A stretch of 64,000 nt of DNA, taken from contig NZ_AUMA01000003.1 of NCBI RefSeq assembly GCF_000422565.1, forward strand, positions 329,461-393,460, read 5' to 3'. This DNA comes from Desulfovibrio aminophilus DSM 12254 (lineage in GTDB: Bacteria; Desulfobacterota; Desulfovibrionia; Desulfovibrionales; Desulfovibrionaceae). Positions 47,993 through 56,913 of this stretch are shown here, piece after piece (position 1 is the stretch's first letter; every line of letters starts with the position of its first letter). The notes beneath the pieces are model-generated. The model saw only the letters and a list, made by a program, of their open reading frames with translations, searched no databases and was not told the origin of the DNA. A program made the translations under genes and the position numbers.

Positions 47993-50353
47993 ATGCGAGC
48001 ACTTTGGCGGGCCGTTCTCACGAGCCCACCCTACGCGGCCCTGACCTACGCGCGACCGGCCTGGTTCCCCGAGCCATGGCCCGGCCAGCGGGTTCTCGCG
48101 CCCGTGGGACAGGGATTGCGCGCCGCCGTGCTCGAAGGGCCGGAAGAGAATGCGCCCGAAGGCGTGACGCTCAAGGAGCTGCTGTGGCCGCTGGACCGCG
48201 AGCCTTTGCTGGACGTGGCCTGGATGGACATGGCCCGGAACCTCGCCGCCCGTCAGATGGTCCCCTTGGGGCGCATCCTGGAAGCCATACTGCCGCGCGG
48301 CCTACGCACGGCCCAGTTGACCTTCGCCTTGGCCGACCGCGCCGGTGGACGCTTTCCGGCCGGATTGCCGCCACGGGCGCTGAAATCCATGGATGACGCG
48401 AACCGGGCCGCGCTCATGGACATCTGGCTGGCCGGAAACATGCGCGTGAGGGTTCATCCGGCCAAGGAAGCTCGTGAGCGCCAGGTTTCCCTGGCCTGCG
48501 ATCCGCCCTGGCCCGTCCGGCCCAACGCGAAAAAACGCATCGAACTCCTGGACTTCCTGCTGGCCGAGGGGCCGCACAGTCTGGAAGCCCTGGCCCGCGT
48601 CCTGGGCCCCGGCGCACTGGCGCTGGCCCAGGCTCTGGCCAACGCCGGTCTCGTGCGCGTGTCCTATGCCGCCGAAGAGGACGATCCCTTTGAATCCGGA
48701 GTCGGAGTCTGCGCCACTCCCGCGGAGGAATTGGCCAATACCGGGGAGCAGGAAGCGGCCCTGGCCATACTCCGTACGGCGCTGGAGTCGTCGGGGGCCG
48801 AAAGCGTGCTGGTGCATGGGGTCACAGGTTCGGGCAAAACGCACGTCTACCTTGAGCTGGCCGCGCATTGCCTGGAGTCCGGCCGCTCGGCCATTCTTCT
48901 GGCGCCGGAGGTGGCCCTGGCCTGTGCCCTCTGGCGCGCGGTCTCGACACGTTTCCCGGAGGCGGAGCGGATTTTTTATCACGGTTATCAATCCCCGGCC
49001 CGGCGCGAGGCGTCCTTTCTGCGGCTGGGCCGCGGCAAACGCCCGGCCCTGGTGGTGGGAACGCGCTCGGCCCTCTTCCTGCCTGTGCCCAAATTGGGCA
49101 TGGTGGTCTTGGACGAGGAGCACGACGAATCCTTCAAACAGGAGGAGCGCCTGTCCTATCAAGCCAAAGAGGTAGCGCACTTCCGGGTGGGGAGCCAGGG
49201 CGGGCTTCTGGTGCTGGGCTCGGCCACCCCGGATCTGAAGACCTTCCACGCCGCCAGCTCCGGCCGTATCCCACTGGTGACCATGACCCATCGCGCCGGG
49301 GGCGGCACCCTGCCTTCGGTATGCGTGCTGGACATCACGGAACTGCGCGACCCTGAAACTCCGCTGGCCGACGAGGCCCTGGAACGGCTGCGCGAAACCC
49401 TGGCCGCCGGGGATCAGGCCATGATCCTGCTCAATCGTCGGGGCTACGCCCCGCTCATGTACTGCCTGGACTGCGGCCAGACCGTGCGTTGCCCGGACTG
49501 TCATGTGGGCCTGACTTGGCACAAGCGCAGCGAACGCCTCGTCTGCCACTACTGCGGCCACACCCTGTCCTGGCCGCTGCTCTGCCCCGGCTGCGGGGGG
49601 GGGAACTTCCTGCCCCTGGGCGAGGGCACCGAACGGCTGGAAGAACAGCTCCGCAAGCTCGTTCCGGAACCTGAACGCATCCTGCGCCTGGACCGGGACA
49701 GCGCCCGCCGCCAGGAACGTCTGGAAGACATCCTGGCCCGTTTTTCCCAGGGCAGGGCCCAGGTTCTGGTGGGCACCCAGATGTTGGCCAAGGGACACCA
49801 TTTCCCAGACGTGACCCTGGTGGTGGCCGTGAACGCGGACCTGGGCCTGAATCTTCCGGACTATCGCGCCTCGGAACGGGCCTTCCAACTCATGGTCCAG
49901 GTATCCGGGCGGGCTGGTCGCGGAGAACGGCACGGCGAGGTGCTCATCCAGACCCGCAACCCCGGGCTGCCTTTTTGGAAATTCGTCATCGAGGGTGACT
50001 ACCAAGGCTTCTACGAGCGCGAGATAGCCTTGCGGGAGAAGTACCGCTATCCGCCCTTCGTCAAGCTGGCCTTGTTGCGCCTGAGTTTCCCGGTAGACTG
50101 GGAGGAAGGCGGGGCGACCGTGGCCGCCTTCGGCAAAGCTCTGCGCGCGGCGGCCAAGCCCCTGTCCATCACGGCCCTGGGACCGGCCCCGGCGCCGCTG
50201 GCCCGGCTGCGCGGACGCAAGCGCTATCATTGCCTACTCAAGGCCGCCGACTGGCCCACCATCCGCAACCTGTTCGCGCGCCTGCACCGGGACAACCCCG
50301 CTCCCCGCCATCTGCGCCTGGAACTGGACCTGGACCCGGTGAACATGCTCTGA
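47993..50353 (+). CDS. priA: Primosomal protein N' (replication restart helicase PriA)
   Basis: 786 residues. Helicase Walker A VTGSGKTHVYLE, Walker B VVLDEEHDESFK, the zinc-binding set of cysteines CLDCGQTVRCPDC and CHYCGH...LCPGCG, and GTQMLAKGHHFPDVTLV are PriA hallmarks. It reloads the replisome at stalled forks. The ATG at 47993 is chosen; a GTG three codons earlier is equally open and neither has a strong ribosome site. Confidence 0.95.
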   Translation: MRALWRAVLTSPPYAALTYARPAWFPEPWPGQRVLAPVGQGLRAAVLEGPEENAPEGVTLKELLWPLDREPLLDVAWMDMARNLAARQMVPLGRILEAILPRGLRTAQLTFALADRAGGRFPAGLPPRALKSMDDANRAALMDIWLAGNMRVRVHPAKEARERQVSLACDPPWPVRPNAKKRIELLDFLLAEGPHSLEALARVLGPGALALAQALANAGLVRVSYAAEEDDPFESGVGVCATPAEELANTGEQEAALAILRTALESSGAESVLVHGVTGSGKTHVYLELAAHCLESGRSAILLAPEVALACALWRAVSTRFPEAERIFYHGYQSPARREASFLRLGRGKRPALVVGTRSALFLPVPKLGMVVLDEEHDESFKQEERLSYQAKEVAHFRVGSQGGLLVLGSATPDLKTFHAASSGRIPLVTMTHRAGGGTLPSVCVLDITELRDPETPLADEALERLRETLAAGDQAMILLNRRGYAPLMYCLDCGQTVRCPDCHVGLTWHKRSERLVCHYCGHTLSWPLLCPGCGGGNFLPLGEGTERLEEQLRKLVPEPERILRLDRDSARRQERLEDILARFSQGRAQVLVGTQMLAKGHHFPDVTLVVAVNADLGLNLPDYRASERAFQLMVQVSGRAGRGERHGEVLIQTRNPGLPFWKFVIEGDYQGFYEREIALREKYRYPPFVKLALLRLSFPVDWEEGGATVAAFGKALRAAAKPLSITALGPAPAPLARLRGRKRYHCLLKAADWPTIRNLFARLHRDNPAPRHLRLELDLDPVNML

Positions 50354-50439
50354 GCATGGGCTGCCATCCGGCCGTCCGGCCTCGACAGTAAGGGGCAAAG
50401 CGGCTATCTTTTCCGCCAACCGATTGTAAAGGTGACCAC

Positions 50440-50973
50440 ATGTCCGCATTCCGCACCGCGTTTTTTGTCCTTGTCCTGGCCCTGGCCACGGCCGTTCCGA
50501 CCCTGGCCCAACAGGGCAAGGTGGGCTTTCTTCATCCCCAGCGCGTGCTCAACGAATCCAAGGTGGGCAAGGTGGCCCAGGAAGACCTGAACCGCTTCGC
50601 CCAGGAGAAGGATCGCCGCATCCAGGCCGCGACCCAGGAACTCCAGGCGTTGCAGAATGAATTGAAGGCCGGGAACCTGTCCGAGGACGAGACCCGCCGC
50701 AAGGCTGACGCCTTGCGGCAGAAACTCCAGCAACAGGACCGGCTGATCCAGGAAAGCAACGAGGAAGTGCGGGTGGAGGAGCAGCGCCTGGCCCGCTACG
50801 TCATGCAGAAGGCCGACGCGATCATGCGCCAGATCGCCACGCGCCAGGGCTTCACCATGATCCTCACCGACCCGGAGGCCATCGGCTACGTCGATCCGGC
50901 CATGGACATCACCGACCAGGTTCTGCGCGCCCTGGATCAGGCCGGCGACCAGCCGCCGCCGAAGAAGAAATGA
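50440..50973 (+). CDS. Skp/OmpH family periplasmic chaperone-like protein
   Basis: 177 residues. A signal peptide ending TLAQQ, then VGFLHPQRVLNESKVGK and a long charged coiled coil (about 55-120), as in Skp/OmpH. Such proteins hold unfolded outer-membrane proteins in the periplasm. Its stop overlaps the next start in ATGA. Confidence 0.85.
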   Translation: MSAFRTAFFVLVLALATAVPTLAQQGKVGFLHPQRVLNESKVGKVAQEDLNRFAQEKDRRIQAATQELQALQNELKAGNLSEDETRRKADALRQKLQQQDRLIQESNEEVRVEEQRLARYVMQKADAIMRQIATRQGFTMILTDPEAIGYVDPAMDITDQVLRALDQAGDQPPPKKK

Positions 50974-52595
50974 TCCAAAGAGTACTGCCTGTCCTTCTGG
51001 CCGTCCTTTTCCTGGCGCTTCCAGCCGGTGCGCAGGAGTGGGGCGAGACGGCCACCCCGGTGAGCCCGGTGAACCTGCGGCAATCCCGTGATCTCAATTC
51101 ACCTTCCCGCGACGTGCTCATGCCCGGCGAGGTCGTTCGGGTGGATTTCCTCCGCGACGACTGGTATGCCGTCTTCCGCCTCACGGAGAAGACCCGCGAC
51201 GAATCCCGGGCCCTCGGCTACGCCCGGGCCGGTTTCTTCAAGCCCGCTCTCGCCGGGGCAGCCGTTTCGACCACCAGCCCTGCGGCGTCGCCAGCCCCCC
51301 AACCCAAGCAGGCGGCTGTGAAACCGCCCGTCCCAGCCGAAGATGTCGCCGCGAGCACCAAAGAGACGACACCCGCGTCCGCCGCACCGTCCCGGGAGGA
51401 GACTCCGAAGCCGTCCGCCCCGACGGCGAGTTCCACTTCCCCGGAAGCAGCGCCGCCCATCCAGGCCGCCGCGCGCCACTCCAACGCCTGGGGAGAACTG
51501 CGCTCCGCCGACCGCCAACTGGCCGTCCGCGCGAAACGCGACCCCGATTCCGAACACGTGCGGACGCTCAAGCCGGGCGAAGTGGTCAAGGTGGACTTTC
51601 TCCGCGATGGGTGGTTCGCGGTCTTCCCCCCCGACGCCCCGGTACGCGATGAGTCCCGGGCCATCGGCTATTCCAAGGCGCGTTTTCTGCTGCCTGCGGG
51701 CAAGAACGTGACACTCGCCCCTATCGAACCGGTGCGGCCGCTCCCGGTCCCCTCAAAATCCCGTCCCGGTTCCGAGGAACCCCGGCTGGAACCTGCCACA
51801 CCGCCCATGGCGCTCATGAACTCGACGAATTGGGGCCAGGCTCTCACGACCAAAAACAAGGTAGCCCTTTCCCGCAGCCCCTCGGTCCACGCCGGACACG
51901 CCCGTACGCTGGAGCGGGGCACGCCGGTGCGCGTGGAAGATGTGGGGCAAAACTGGTACGCGGTCTACTCACCATCCGAAACCGCGCCCGATCCGGCCAA
52001 GGCCTGGGGCTACGCCACGCGCGCCGAACTCGATGGGCAAGCCGAGGACTCGCCGAAAACCACTATCCCCCCATCACCAGCCGCCGCATCAATTTCGCCG
52101 TCCGAGGCCCCGCCCCGGCCGGCAGGTCCAGACCTGACCCCAGCGCCCGCACCTCCGACCACTGCTCCCGCATCGTCGTCTTCAGCGGTCGCGGCGAAGC
52201 CACAAGCGCCGTCCGTCCAGGCCCCGGTGGCCAAGGGCCTGACCAACCCCTTCACTCCCAGGCGGCCGGAGATGCCCGTGGCGGACAGCACGCTGCACGG
52301 GTACCGCTACAAGATTCTGGAGAGCGAGGAAGATCGCGTGGGTGACGTGGCGGTCATCGAGGTGAAGATTTTCCTCGACGTGACCGTTCTTCCCGAGCCG
52401 GAAGCCCTGAAGGATTTTTCCCGGAGCATCTGGCGACAGAAGCGTCAGGCCGGGCGGGACGTGGTTCTGGACATCTTCCTGCCGGATATGAATCCCAACG
52501 GCTTGGCCTACGCCGTGGCGCATTTCGATCCGCGCGGAGAACTGGAGTTCTGGCTGCGCCGAACCATGCTGTTCGGCACACGCTTCTCGCCGTAG
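50970..52595 (+). CDS. Secreted protein with three SH3-like repeats
   Basis: 541 residues. A signal peptide (LPVLLAVLFLALPAGAQ) is followed by three bacterial SH3-like repeats (about 25-90, 165-235 and 285-355), each with the pattern pGE/TvVrVdf-x-WyAVf and an Aly/igYarA ending. Proline/alanine-rich linkers (about 90-165 and 360-430) separate them, and a C-terminal domain of about 110 residues has no name I recognise. SH3 domains of this type bind cell-wall or other ligands. It is coupled to the upstream Skp-like gene. Confidence 0.78.
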   Translation: MIQRVLPVLLAVLFLALPAGAQEWGETATPVSPVNLRQSRDLNSPSRDVLMPGEVVRVDFLRDDWYAVFRLTEKTRDESRALGYARAGFFKPALAGAAVSTTSPAASPAPQPKQAAVKPPVPAEDVAASTKETTPASAAPSREETPKPSAPTASSTSPEAAPPIQAAARHSNAWGELRSADRQLAVRAKRDPDSEHVRTLKPGEVVKVDFLRDGWFAVFPPDAPVRDESRAIGYSKARFLLPAGKNVTLAPIEPVRPLPVPSKSRPGSEEPRLEPATPPMALMNSTNWGQALTTKNKVALSRSPSVHAGHARTLERGTPVRVEDVGQNWYAVYSPSETAPDPAKAWGYATRAELDGQAEDSPKTTIPPSPAAASISPSEAPPRPAGPDLTPAPAPPTTAPASSSSAVAAKPQAPSVQAPVAKGLTNPFTPRRPEMPVADSTLHGYRYKILESEEDRVGDVAVIEVKIFLDVTVLPEPEALKDFSRSIWRQKRQAGRDVVLDIFLPDMNPNGLAYAVAHFDPRGELEFWLRRTMLFGTRFSP

Positions 52596-52624
52596 GTGGG
52601 ATTGGGGGGAGGCCCGCCCCAGGA

Positions 52625-53044
52625 TCAGTCGCCGAAGAGGGGAATGGTCTTTCCCAGGACGGAGCGCAGGCCGGTCTTGCCCGCGTTCGACGCCCGGCGT
52701 TTGAGGTAGAGATTGCCGCAGCCCTGGCAGTGCCAATGCTTGTCGTGCTCCTGCAGGCGCACGAGCAGCGCCTCGCGGTCGTAGCAGACCTGACAGAACG
52801 GACCTTTTTTCTTGAAATTCTCCAGCAGCCAGTATTTCTGTCCGTCGAACTCCATGTTCTCGGCCAGGTCCAAAACCCTGGCGACTTCGTCCATTTGCCG
52901 GCGCAAGGCCTCGTTTTCCTCGCACAGCCGCAGATAGTCGCCCTGAAGCCGCCCGAGGATCGCCCGCGCGCCGTCCAGGTCGCCATTATGGGCCAACTCA
53001 AGGGCCCTTTTGAATTCCATGCCGCTGCTGAGAGTCGGGGCCAT
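52625..53044 (-). CDS. Small zinc-ribbon protein with N-terminal coiled coil
   Basis: 139 residues. The N-terminal two thirds form a helical, coiled-coil-like region (FKRALELAHNGDLDGARAIL, LCEENEALRRQMDEV); the end has two cysteine pairs, CQVC and CQGC, spaced 25 residues apart with histidines between, as in a zinc ribbon. Start chosen at the ATG with GGTGGAGC before it; a longer frame upstream looks like leader. Convergent with the SH3 protein gene. Not recognised further. Confidence 0.8.
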   Translation of the reverse strand: MAPTLSSGMEFKRALELAHNGDLDGARAILGRLQGDYLRLCEENEALRRQMDEVARVLDLAENMEFDGQKYWLLENFKKKGPFCQVCYDREALLVRLQEHDKHWHCQGCGNLYLKRRASNAGKTGLRSVLGKTIPLFGD

Positions 53045-53145
53045 GCTCCACCTCGCTTGTACAGTGTCCTCGCGCGTCTTATCGGCGCGAGGGGCGCCGT
53101 TCTTTAGGGCGGGCGGTTTCGTCCCGGACGGCGAGGCTCGCGAGC

Positions 53146-55356
53146 CTACTTGGTCTTGTGCGTGTACACGCCGTCCCAGTCCGGTCCGGGCGGCTGCGCC
53201 TGAAGCGCCTCGCAACGCTCCGCGTACATCGAGTAGAGGATCTTCTCCCCGAAACGCGAGGAACATTCCTTGAAGGAGTTCCCGGCCTCGTCGAAGCGCG
53301 CGGCCTGATACAGGCTCAACGCCCGGCCGTAGGCGTCCAATTCTTCGGCCTGGGCTTCGGCCTGGGACTTGGTGTGAACGGTGTAGAGCGTCACGGGCTC
53401 GGTCTTGCCCTTGACCCGCACGCGGTCCATTTCAATGAAGATGAAGCGCTCGCCGCAGGCCTCACGGATGGCGTCGCTGACCAGGATGCGCTGGCCGTAG
53501 TACTTGGTCAGACTCTCCAGGCGCGAGGTGAGGTTCACGTTGTCGCCGATGAGGGTATAGTCGAAGAGGTCGGCCGAGCCCATGTTGCCCACGCGCACAC
53601 GACCGCTGTGCAGTCCCACCCCTATTTGGATGCCGAAGCCGTAAGTCCGTTCGAATTCCCGGTTCAACTCCTCCAAGCGGTCGAACATGACCAGGGCCGC
53701 GGACAGGGCGCGGAACTGGTGGTCAGGCACGTCCAGGGGGGCATTCCAGAAGGCCATGATGGCGTCGCCGATGAACTTGTCCAAGGTGCCGGAGTTCTCG
53801 GTGATGAGCCGGGTCATGGGAGTGAGATAGGCGTGCAGGAGTTCCGTGACCTGGGTGGGCGTGAGCTTCTCGGAAAGGCTGGTGAATCCGCGCACGTCCG
53901 AGAAGAGGACCGTGACTTCCTTCTCCTCGCCTTCCAGCGTCAGCGCGTCGGGATTATCCATGATCCGGGAGATCACCGCCGGAGCCAGGTAATGGGAGAA
54001 AGCCCCGTGGATGAATTTTTTGGCTCGTTCCTCGCGCCAGAACTTGAAGGCCGTGATCAGACCGAAGTTCGCGGCCAGGGCCAGATAGGAAAAGAGCGGC
54101 GAGATGTACAGACGCAGGTTGTCGAAGACGTGGATCGCGCCCAGCCACAAGCCGACGGCCAGGGCCGCCAGCGGGATGGTGAACCAGACGGCCCGTGCCC
54201 AGGTGAGCAGGAGCGTGGTCAGCACACCCACCAGGACCATGCTCAGGAATTCCACGCCTGGTGCCCAGTCCGGGATGGACAGAAAGTCTTTGGAAAGAAT
54301 GTTGTCCACAATGGTGGCGTGGGTCTCCACGCCGGGGTAGACCGGATCGAAGGGGGTGGACCGCAGATCCTTGAGCCCGGCCGCCGAGGTGCCGATGAAG
54401 ACGATCTTGTCCTTCAGCTGGCCGAGGTCGGCGCGATCGGAAAGAATGTCGGCGGCGCTGAGATAGGGGAAGGCTCCGGCCCCGCCCTGGTAGCGCACGA
54501 GCATCTCGCCCAGGCTGTTCAAGGGCACCACGGCCTGCCCCACCCGCAGGGATTCGGCCCCGCTGGGCCCGAGCTTGAGCACCGCGTTCTTGATTCCGGC
54601 GGCCTGCATGAGCGTGGCCAGGGCCAGGCTGGGGTAGAGCCTGCCGTTCCAGGAGACGAGAAGAGGAACGCGACGCAGGGTGCCGTCCCGATCCGAGACG
54701 GTGGTGAAGAAGCCGCAGGCGGACGCGGCTTGGGCCAGAAGCGGGTATGGGCAGATCATCTCCCGGGCCTGATGCAGGCACTGCTCGGGCTTGAGTGCGT
54801 CGGGGCCGGAGAGCAGGGCGACCCTCGCGGGCTTGACGTCGCACTCCGTTCCGGTCGCCCCGGTCGAGGAGTGCGTGAAATTGAAGCCGAGCACGAACGG
54901 CCCCGAAGCCAGCACTCCGGCCAAAACTTGATCGTTGTCTTCCAGTTGCGGCGGCAACCCCTGGAAGGAGACGTCCACCTGCAATTCTTTCTTGAGTTGC
55001 TCGCGCAATATGGCCGGCGAGGTGCGATCCGGTTCGGCGAAGAGGACGTCCAGCCCCACGGCCAAGGCCCCGGCGGAGTGTAACTTGGCCAGCAACAGGG
55101 CGACCCGGTAACGCGGCCAGGGCCATTGTCCGTATTCCGCGAGACTTTTTTCGTCGATGTCCACGATGAGCGGCAGGTTCGTGGCCGCCTTGTGCGTCCC
55201 GCGCGTCAGCAGGACGTCATATATCTTGGAATCCAGGAAATTCAAGACTGGCGGGCGGAAGACGAACAACAACGCCATGATGCAGGTGCAAGCGAGCCCT
55301 GATGCGAGGATGATGAGCTTGTCCGTCTTGAAACGCTTCTTGGGCTTGACTGACAT
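53146..55356 (-). CDS. CHASE2-domain adenylate/guanylate cyclase
   Basis: 736 residues. An N-terminal membrane segment (about 12-32) is followed by a large CHASE2 sensor (about 40-340), a cluster of three membrane segments, and a class III cyclase domain. Catalytic features are FSDVRGF and KFIGDAIMAFW (two metal aspartates and the purine-specific lysine of LDKFIGD) and DNVNLTSRLE (transition-state asparagine and arginine), so it is probably active. A helical tail follows. The ATG at 55356 has GGGAGGGAGCC before it. It diverges from the type I secretion operon across a 186-base AT-rich gap. Confidence 0.93.
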   Translation of the reverse strand: MSVKPKKRFKTDKLIILASGLACTCIMALLFVFRPPVLNFLDSKIYDVLLTRGTHKAATNLPLIVDIDEKSLAEYGQWPWPRYRVALLLAKLHSAGALAVGLDVLFAEPDRTSPAILREQLKKELQVDVSFQGLPPQLEDNDQVLAGVLASGPFVLGFNFTHSSTGATGTECDVKPARVALLSGPDALKPEQCLHQAREMICPYPLLAQAASACGFFTTVSDRDGTLRRVPLLVSWNGRLYPSLALATLMQAAGIKNAVLKLGPSGAESLRVGQAVVPLNSLGEMLVRYQGGAGAFPYLSAADILSDRADLGQLKDKIVFIGTSAAGLKDLRSTPFDPVYPGVETHATIVDNILSKDFLSIPDWAPGVEFLSMVLVGVLTTLLLTWARAVWFTIPLAALAVGLWLGAIHVFDNLRLYISPLFSYLALAANFGLITAFKFWREERAKKFIHGAFSHYLAPAVISRIMDNPDALTLEGEEKEVTVLFSDVRGFTSLSEKLTPTQVTELLHAYLTPMTRLITENSGTLDKFIGDAIMAFWNAPLDVPDHQFRALSAALVMFDRLEELNREFERTYGFGIQIGVGLHSGRVRVGNMGSADLFDYTLIGDNVNLTSRLESLTKYYGQRILVSDAIREACGERFIFIEMDRVRVKGKTEPVTLYTVHTKSQAEAQAEELDAYGRALSLYQAARFDEAGNSFKECSSRFGEKILYSMYAERCEALQAQPPGPDWDGVYTHKTK

Positions 55357-55542
55357 GGCTCCCTCCCCGTGGTGCGGCAGTGCTGGACGGCATGTTGCGG
55401 AGCGTTTGCGACCCATGCTTTGATGTTTCGGGATGTATCTTTTTTCTCGTCGTATTGGGAGTAGATTTTTTTGTTTATTTATTCTAAATAGTCAAAAAAT
55501 AAGCCTCGTAAGCAAGGCTGTCGGAACGCTCAGGGGGGGAGA

Positions 55543-56865
55543 ATGAAGCGTCGTTCGGCTCAGAATTGTTTGCTGCTCTGCATGGCGGCCGTTTTGCTTG
55601 CGCTGTCCGGCGCGGCCCAGGCGCAGGACGTTCCGAAGTTCCCCCTCAAACCCCTGCTGCGCGATCTGGCCGTGACCCATGACCGCATCAAGGCCGCCGA
55701 GGCCTCCTATGAATCCTCCCAGCACATGGTGGAAAAGGCCAAAAGCGGCTGGTATCCGCGTCTGGACGCCACGGCCGAGGGCGGCTACGAGGAAATGAGC
55801 AAGCCCGGCCAGGCGACCACGGAGAAGTGGCGCAACGTCCAGGGGCTGCGCGCCACCCAATTGCTCTACGATTTCGGCGGCACATCGGGAAACATCGGCA
55901 TGTATTCCGGCCTGTCCGGCGAAATGGAAGCCCGGCGCGACCAGACCGTGCAGGATGTCTTGATCCGGGGCATCTCGGCCTACCTCACCACCATCCGGGC
56001 CCGCGAAACGCTGAAATACGCCATCCAGTCCGAGGACAACATCAAGCGCCTCTCCGGCATGCAGGAGGCTCTGGTCGCCCGGGGAGCCGGGCTGTCCTAC
56101 GAAGAGCTTCAGGTCAAGGCCCAGCTCGCGGGCTCCCAATCCTACCGGGTGACCCAGGAGCGAGCCCTGGCCACGGCCAAGAACATGTTCCGCTCCGTCT
56201 TCGGCTTCGAGCCCACTGACGTCCAGATCCAGGGAATGGTCGTGCCCGTGCTGCCCAAGGGACTCATTCCCGACACGTTGGACGTCGCCCTGGACACTGC
56301 CGTGAAGAACAACTTCGCGCTCAAGGAACTGGAATCCTCGGTGGCCCGCGCCGAGGGCGATCTTCAGTCCCGCAAGGCGAGCTTCTACCCCAAGTTCCAA
56401 CTGGTGGGCGAAACCCTGCGCAAGGAAAACGACCAGGGCGACAGAGGTCTGCGCGACGAAAACCGCGCCAGCGTGCTCATGACCTACAACATCTTTTCCG
56501 GCATGGGCGACATGGAGAACGTGAGCGCCGCCAACGCCGACGTCACCGCCGCGCGCAAGGGGCTCCTTGATCGTCGCCGCACGGTGGAGGAGAACGTCCG
56601 CAACGCCTGGGTCGATCTCGAAACCATGCGCAAGAATGTGGAACTGTATCAGAACCAGGCCAACATCACCTGGGAGTTCCTGGGGCTCATCAAGAAGAAG
56701 AAGGCCATGGGCGGCGAAGTCAATCTCCTGGACATCCTGGTGGGAGAACGCGACTATATTTCCGCCGTGAGTTCACGCGTGGCCACGGAGATCGACGAGA
56801 CCCTCGCCGGTTACACCCTGTTGTACCAGATGGGGCACGTGTCCCTGGACAACGTGGCCCGCTAG
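55543..56865 (+). CDS. TolC family outer-membrane channel protein
   Basis: 440 residues. A signal peptide (ending GAAQAQ) is followed by two repeated helical segments with YPRLDATAEGGY and FYPKFQLVGETL strands, the TolC pattern. As first gene of the trio, it should be the outer-membrane exit duct of the type I system. A small hairpin (AGCCT/AGGCT) lies in its leader at 55502-55519, meaning unknown. Confidence 0.92.
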   Translation: MKRRSAQNCLLLCMAAVLLALSGAAQAQDVPKFPLKPLLRDLAVTHDRIKAAEASYESSQHMVEKAKSGWYPRLDATAEGGYEEMSKPGQATTEKWRNVQGLRATQLLYDFGGTSGNIGMYSGLSGEMEARRDQTVQDVLIRGISAYLTTIRARETLKYAIQSEDNIKRLSGMQEALVARGAGLSYEELQVKAQLAGSQSYRVTQERALATAKNMFRSVFGFEPTDVQIQGMVVPVLPKGLIPDTLDVALDTAVKNNFALKELESSVARAEGDLQSRKASFYPKFQLVGETLRKENDQGDRGLRDENRASVLMTYNIFSGMGDMENVSAANADVTAARKGLLDRRRTVEENVRNAWVDLETMRKNVELYQNQANITWEFLGLIKKKKAMGGEVNLLDILVGERDYISAVSSRVATEIDETLAGYTLLYQMGHVSLDNVAR

Positions 56866-56913
56866 GGTTCCCCCGGGCGGACACGACCGACGTCCGCAAG
56901 GCGTCCCCACGCC

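Noticed and set aside
55455..55483. A sigma-70 promoter before the TolC-like gene
   Set aside because: TTGGGA is present, but no acceptable -10 box lies at 16-18 bases; the gap is AT-rich enough that many weak matches arise by chance.
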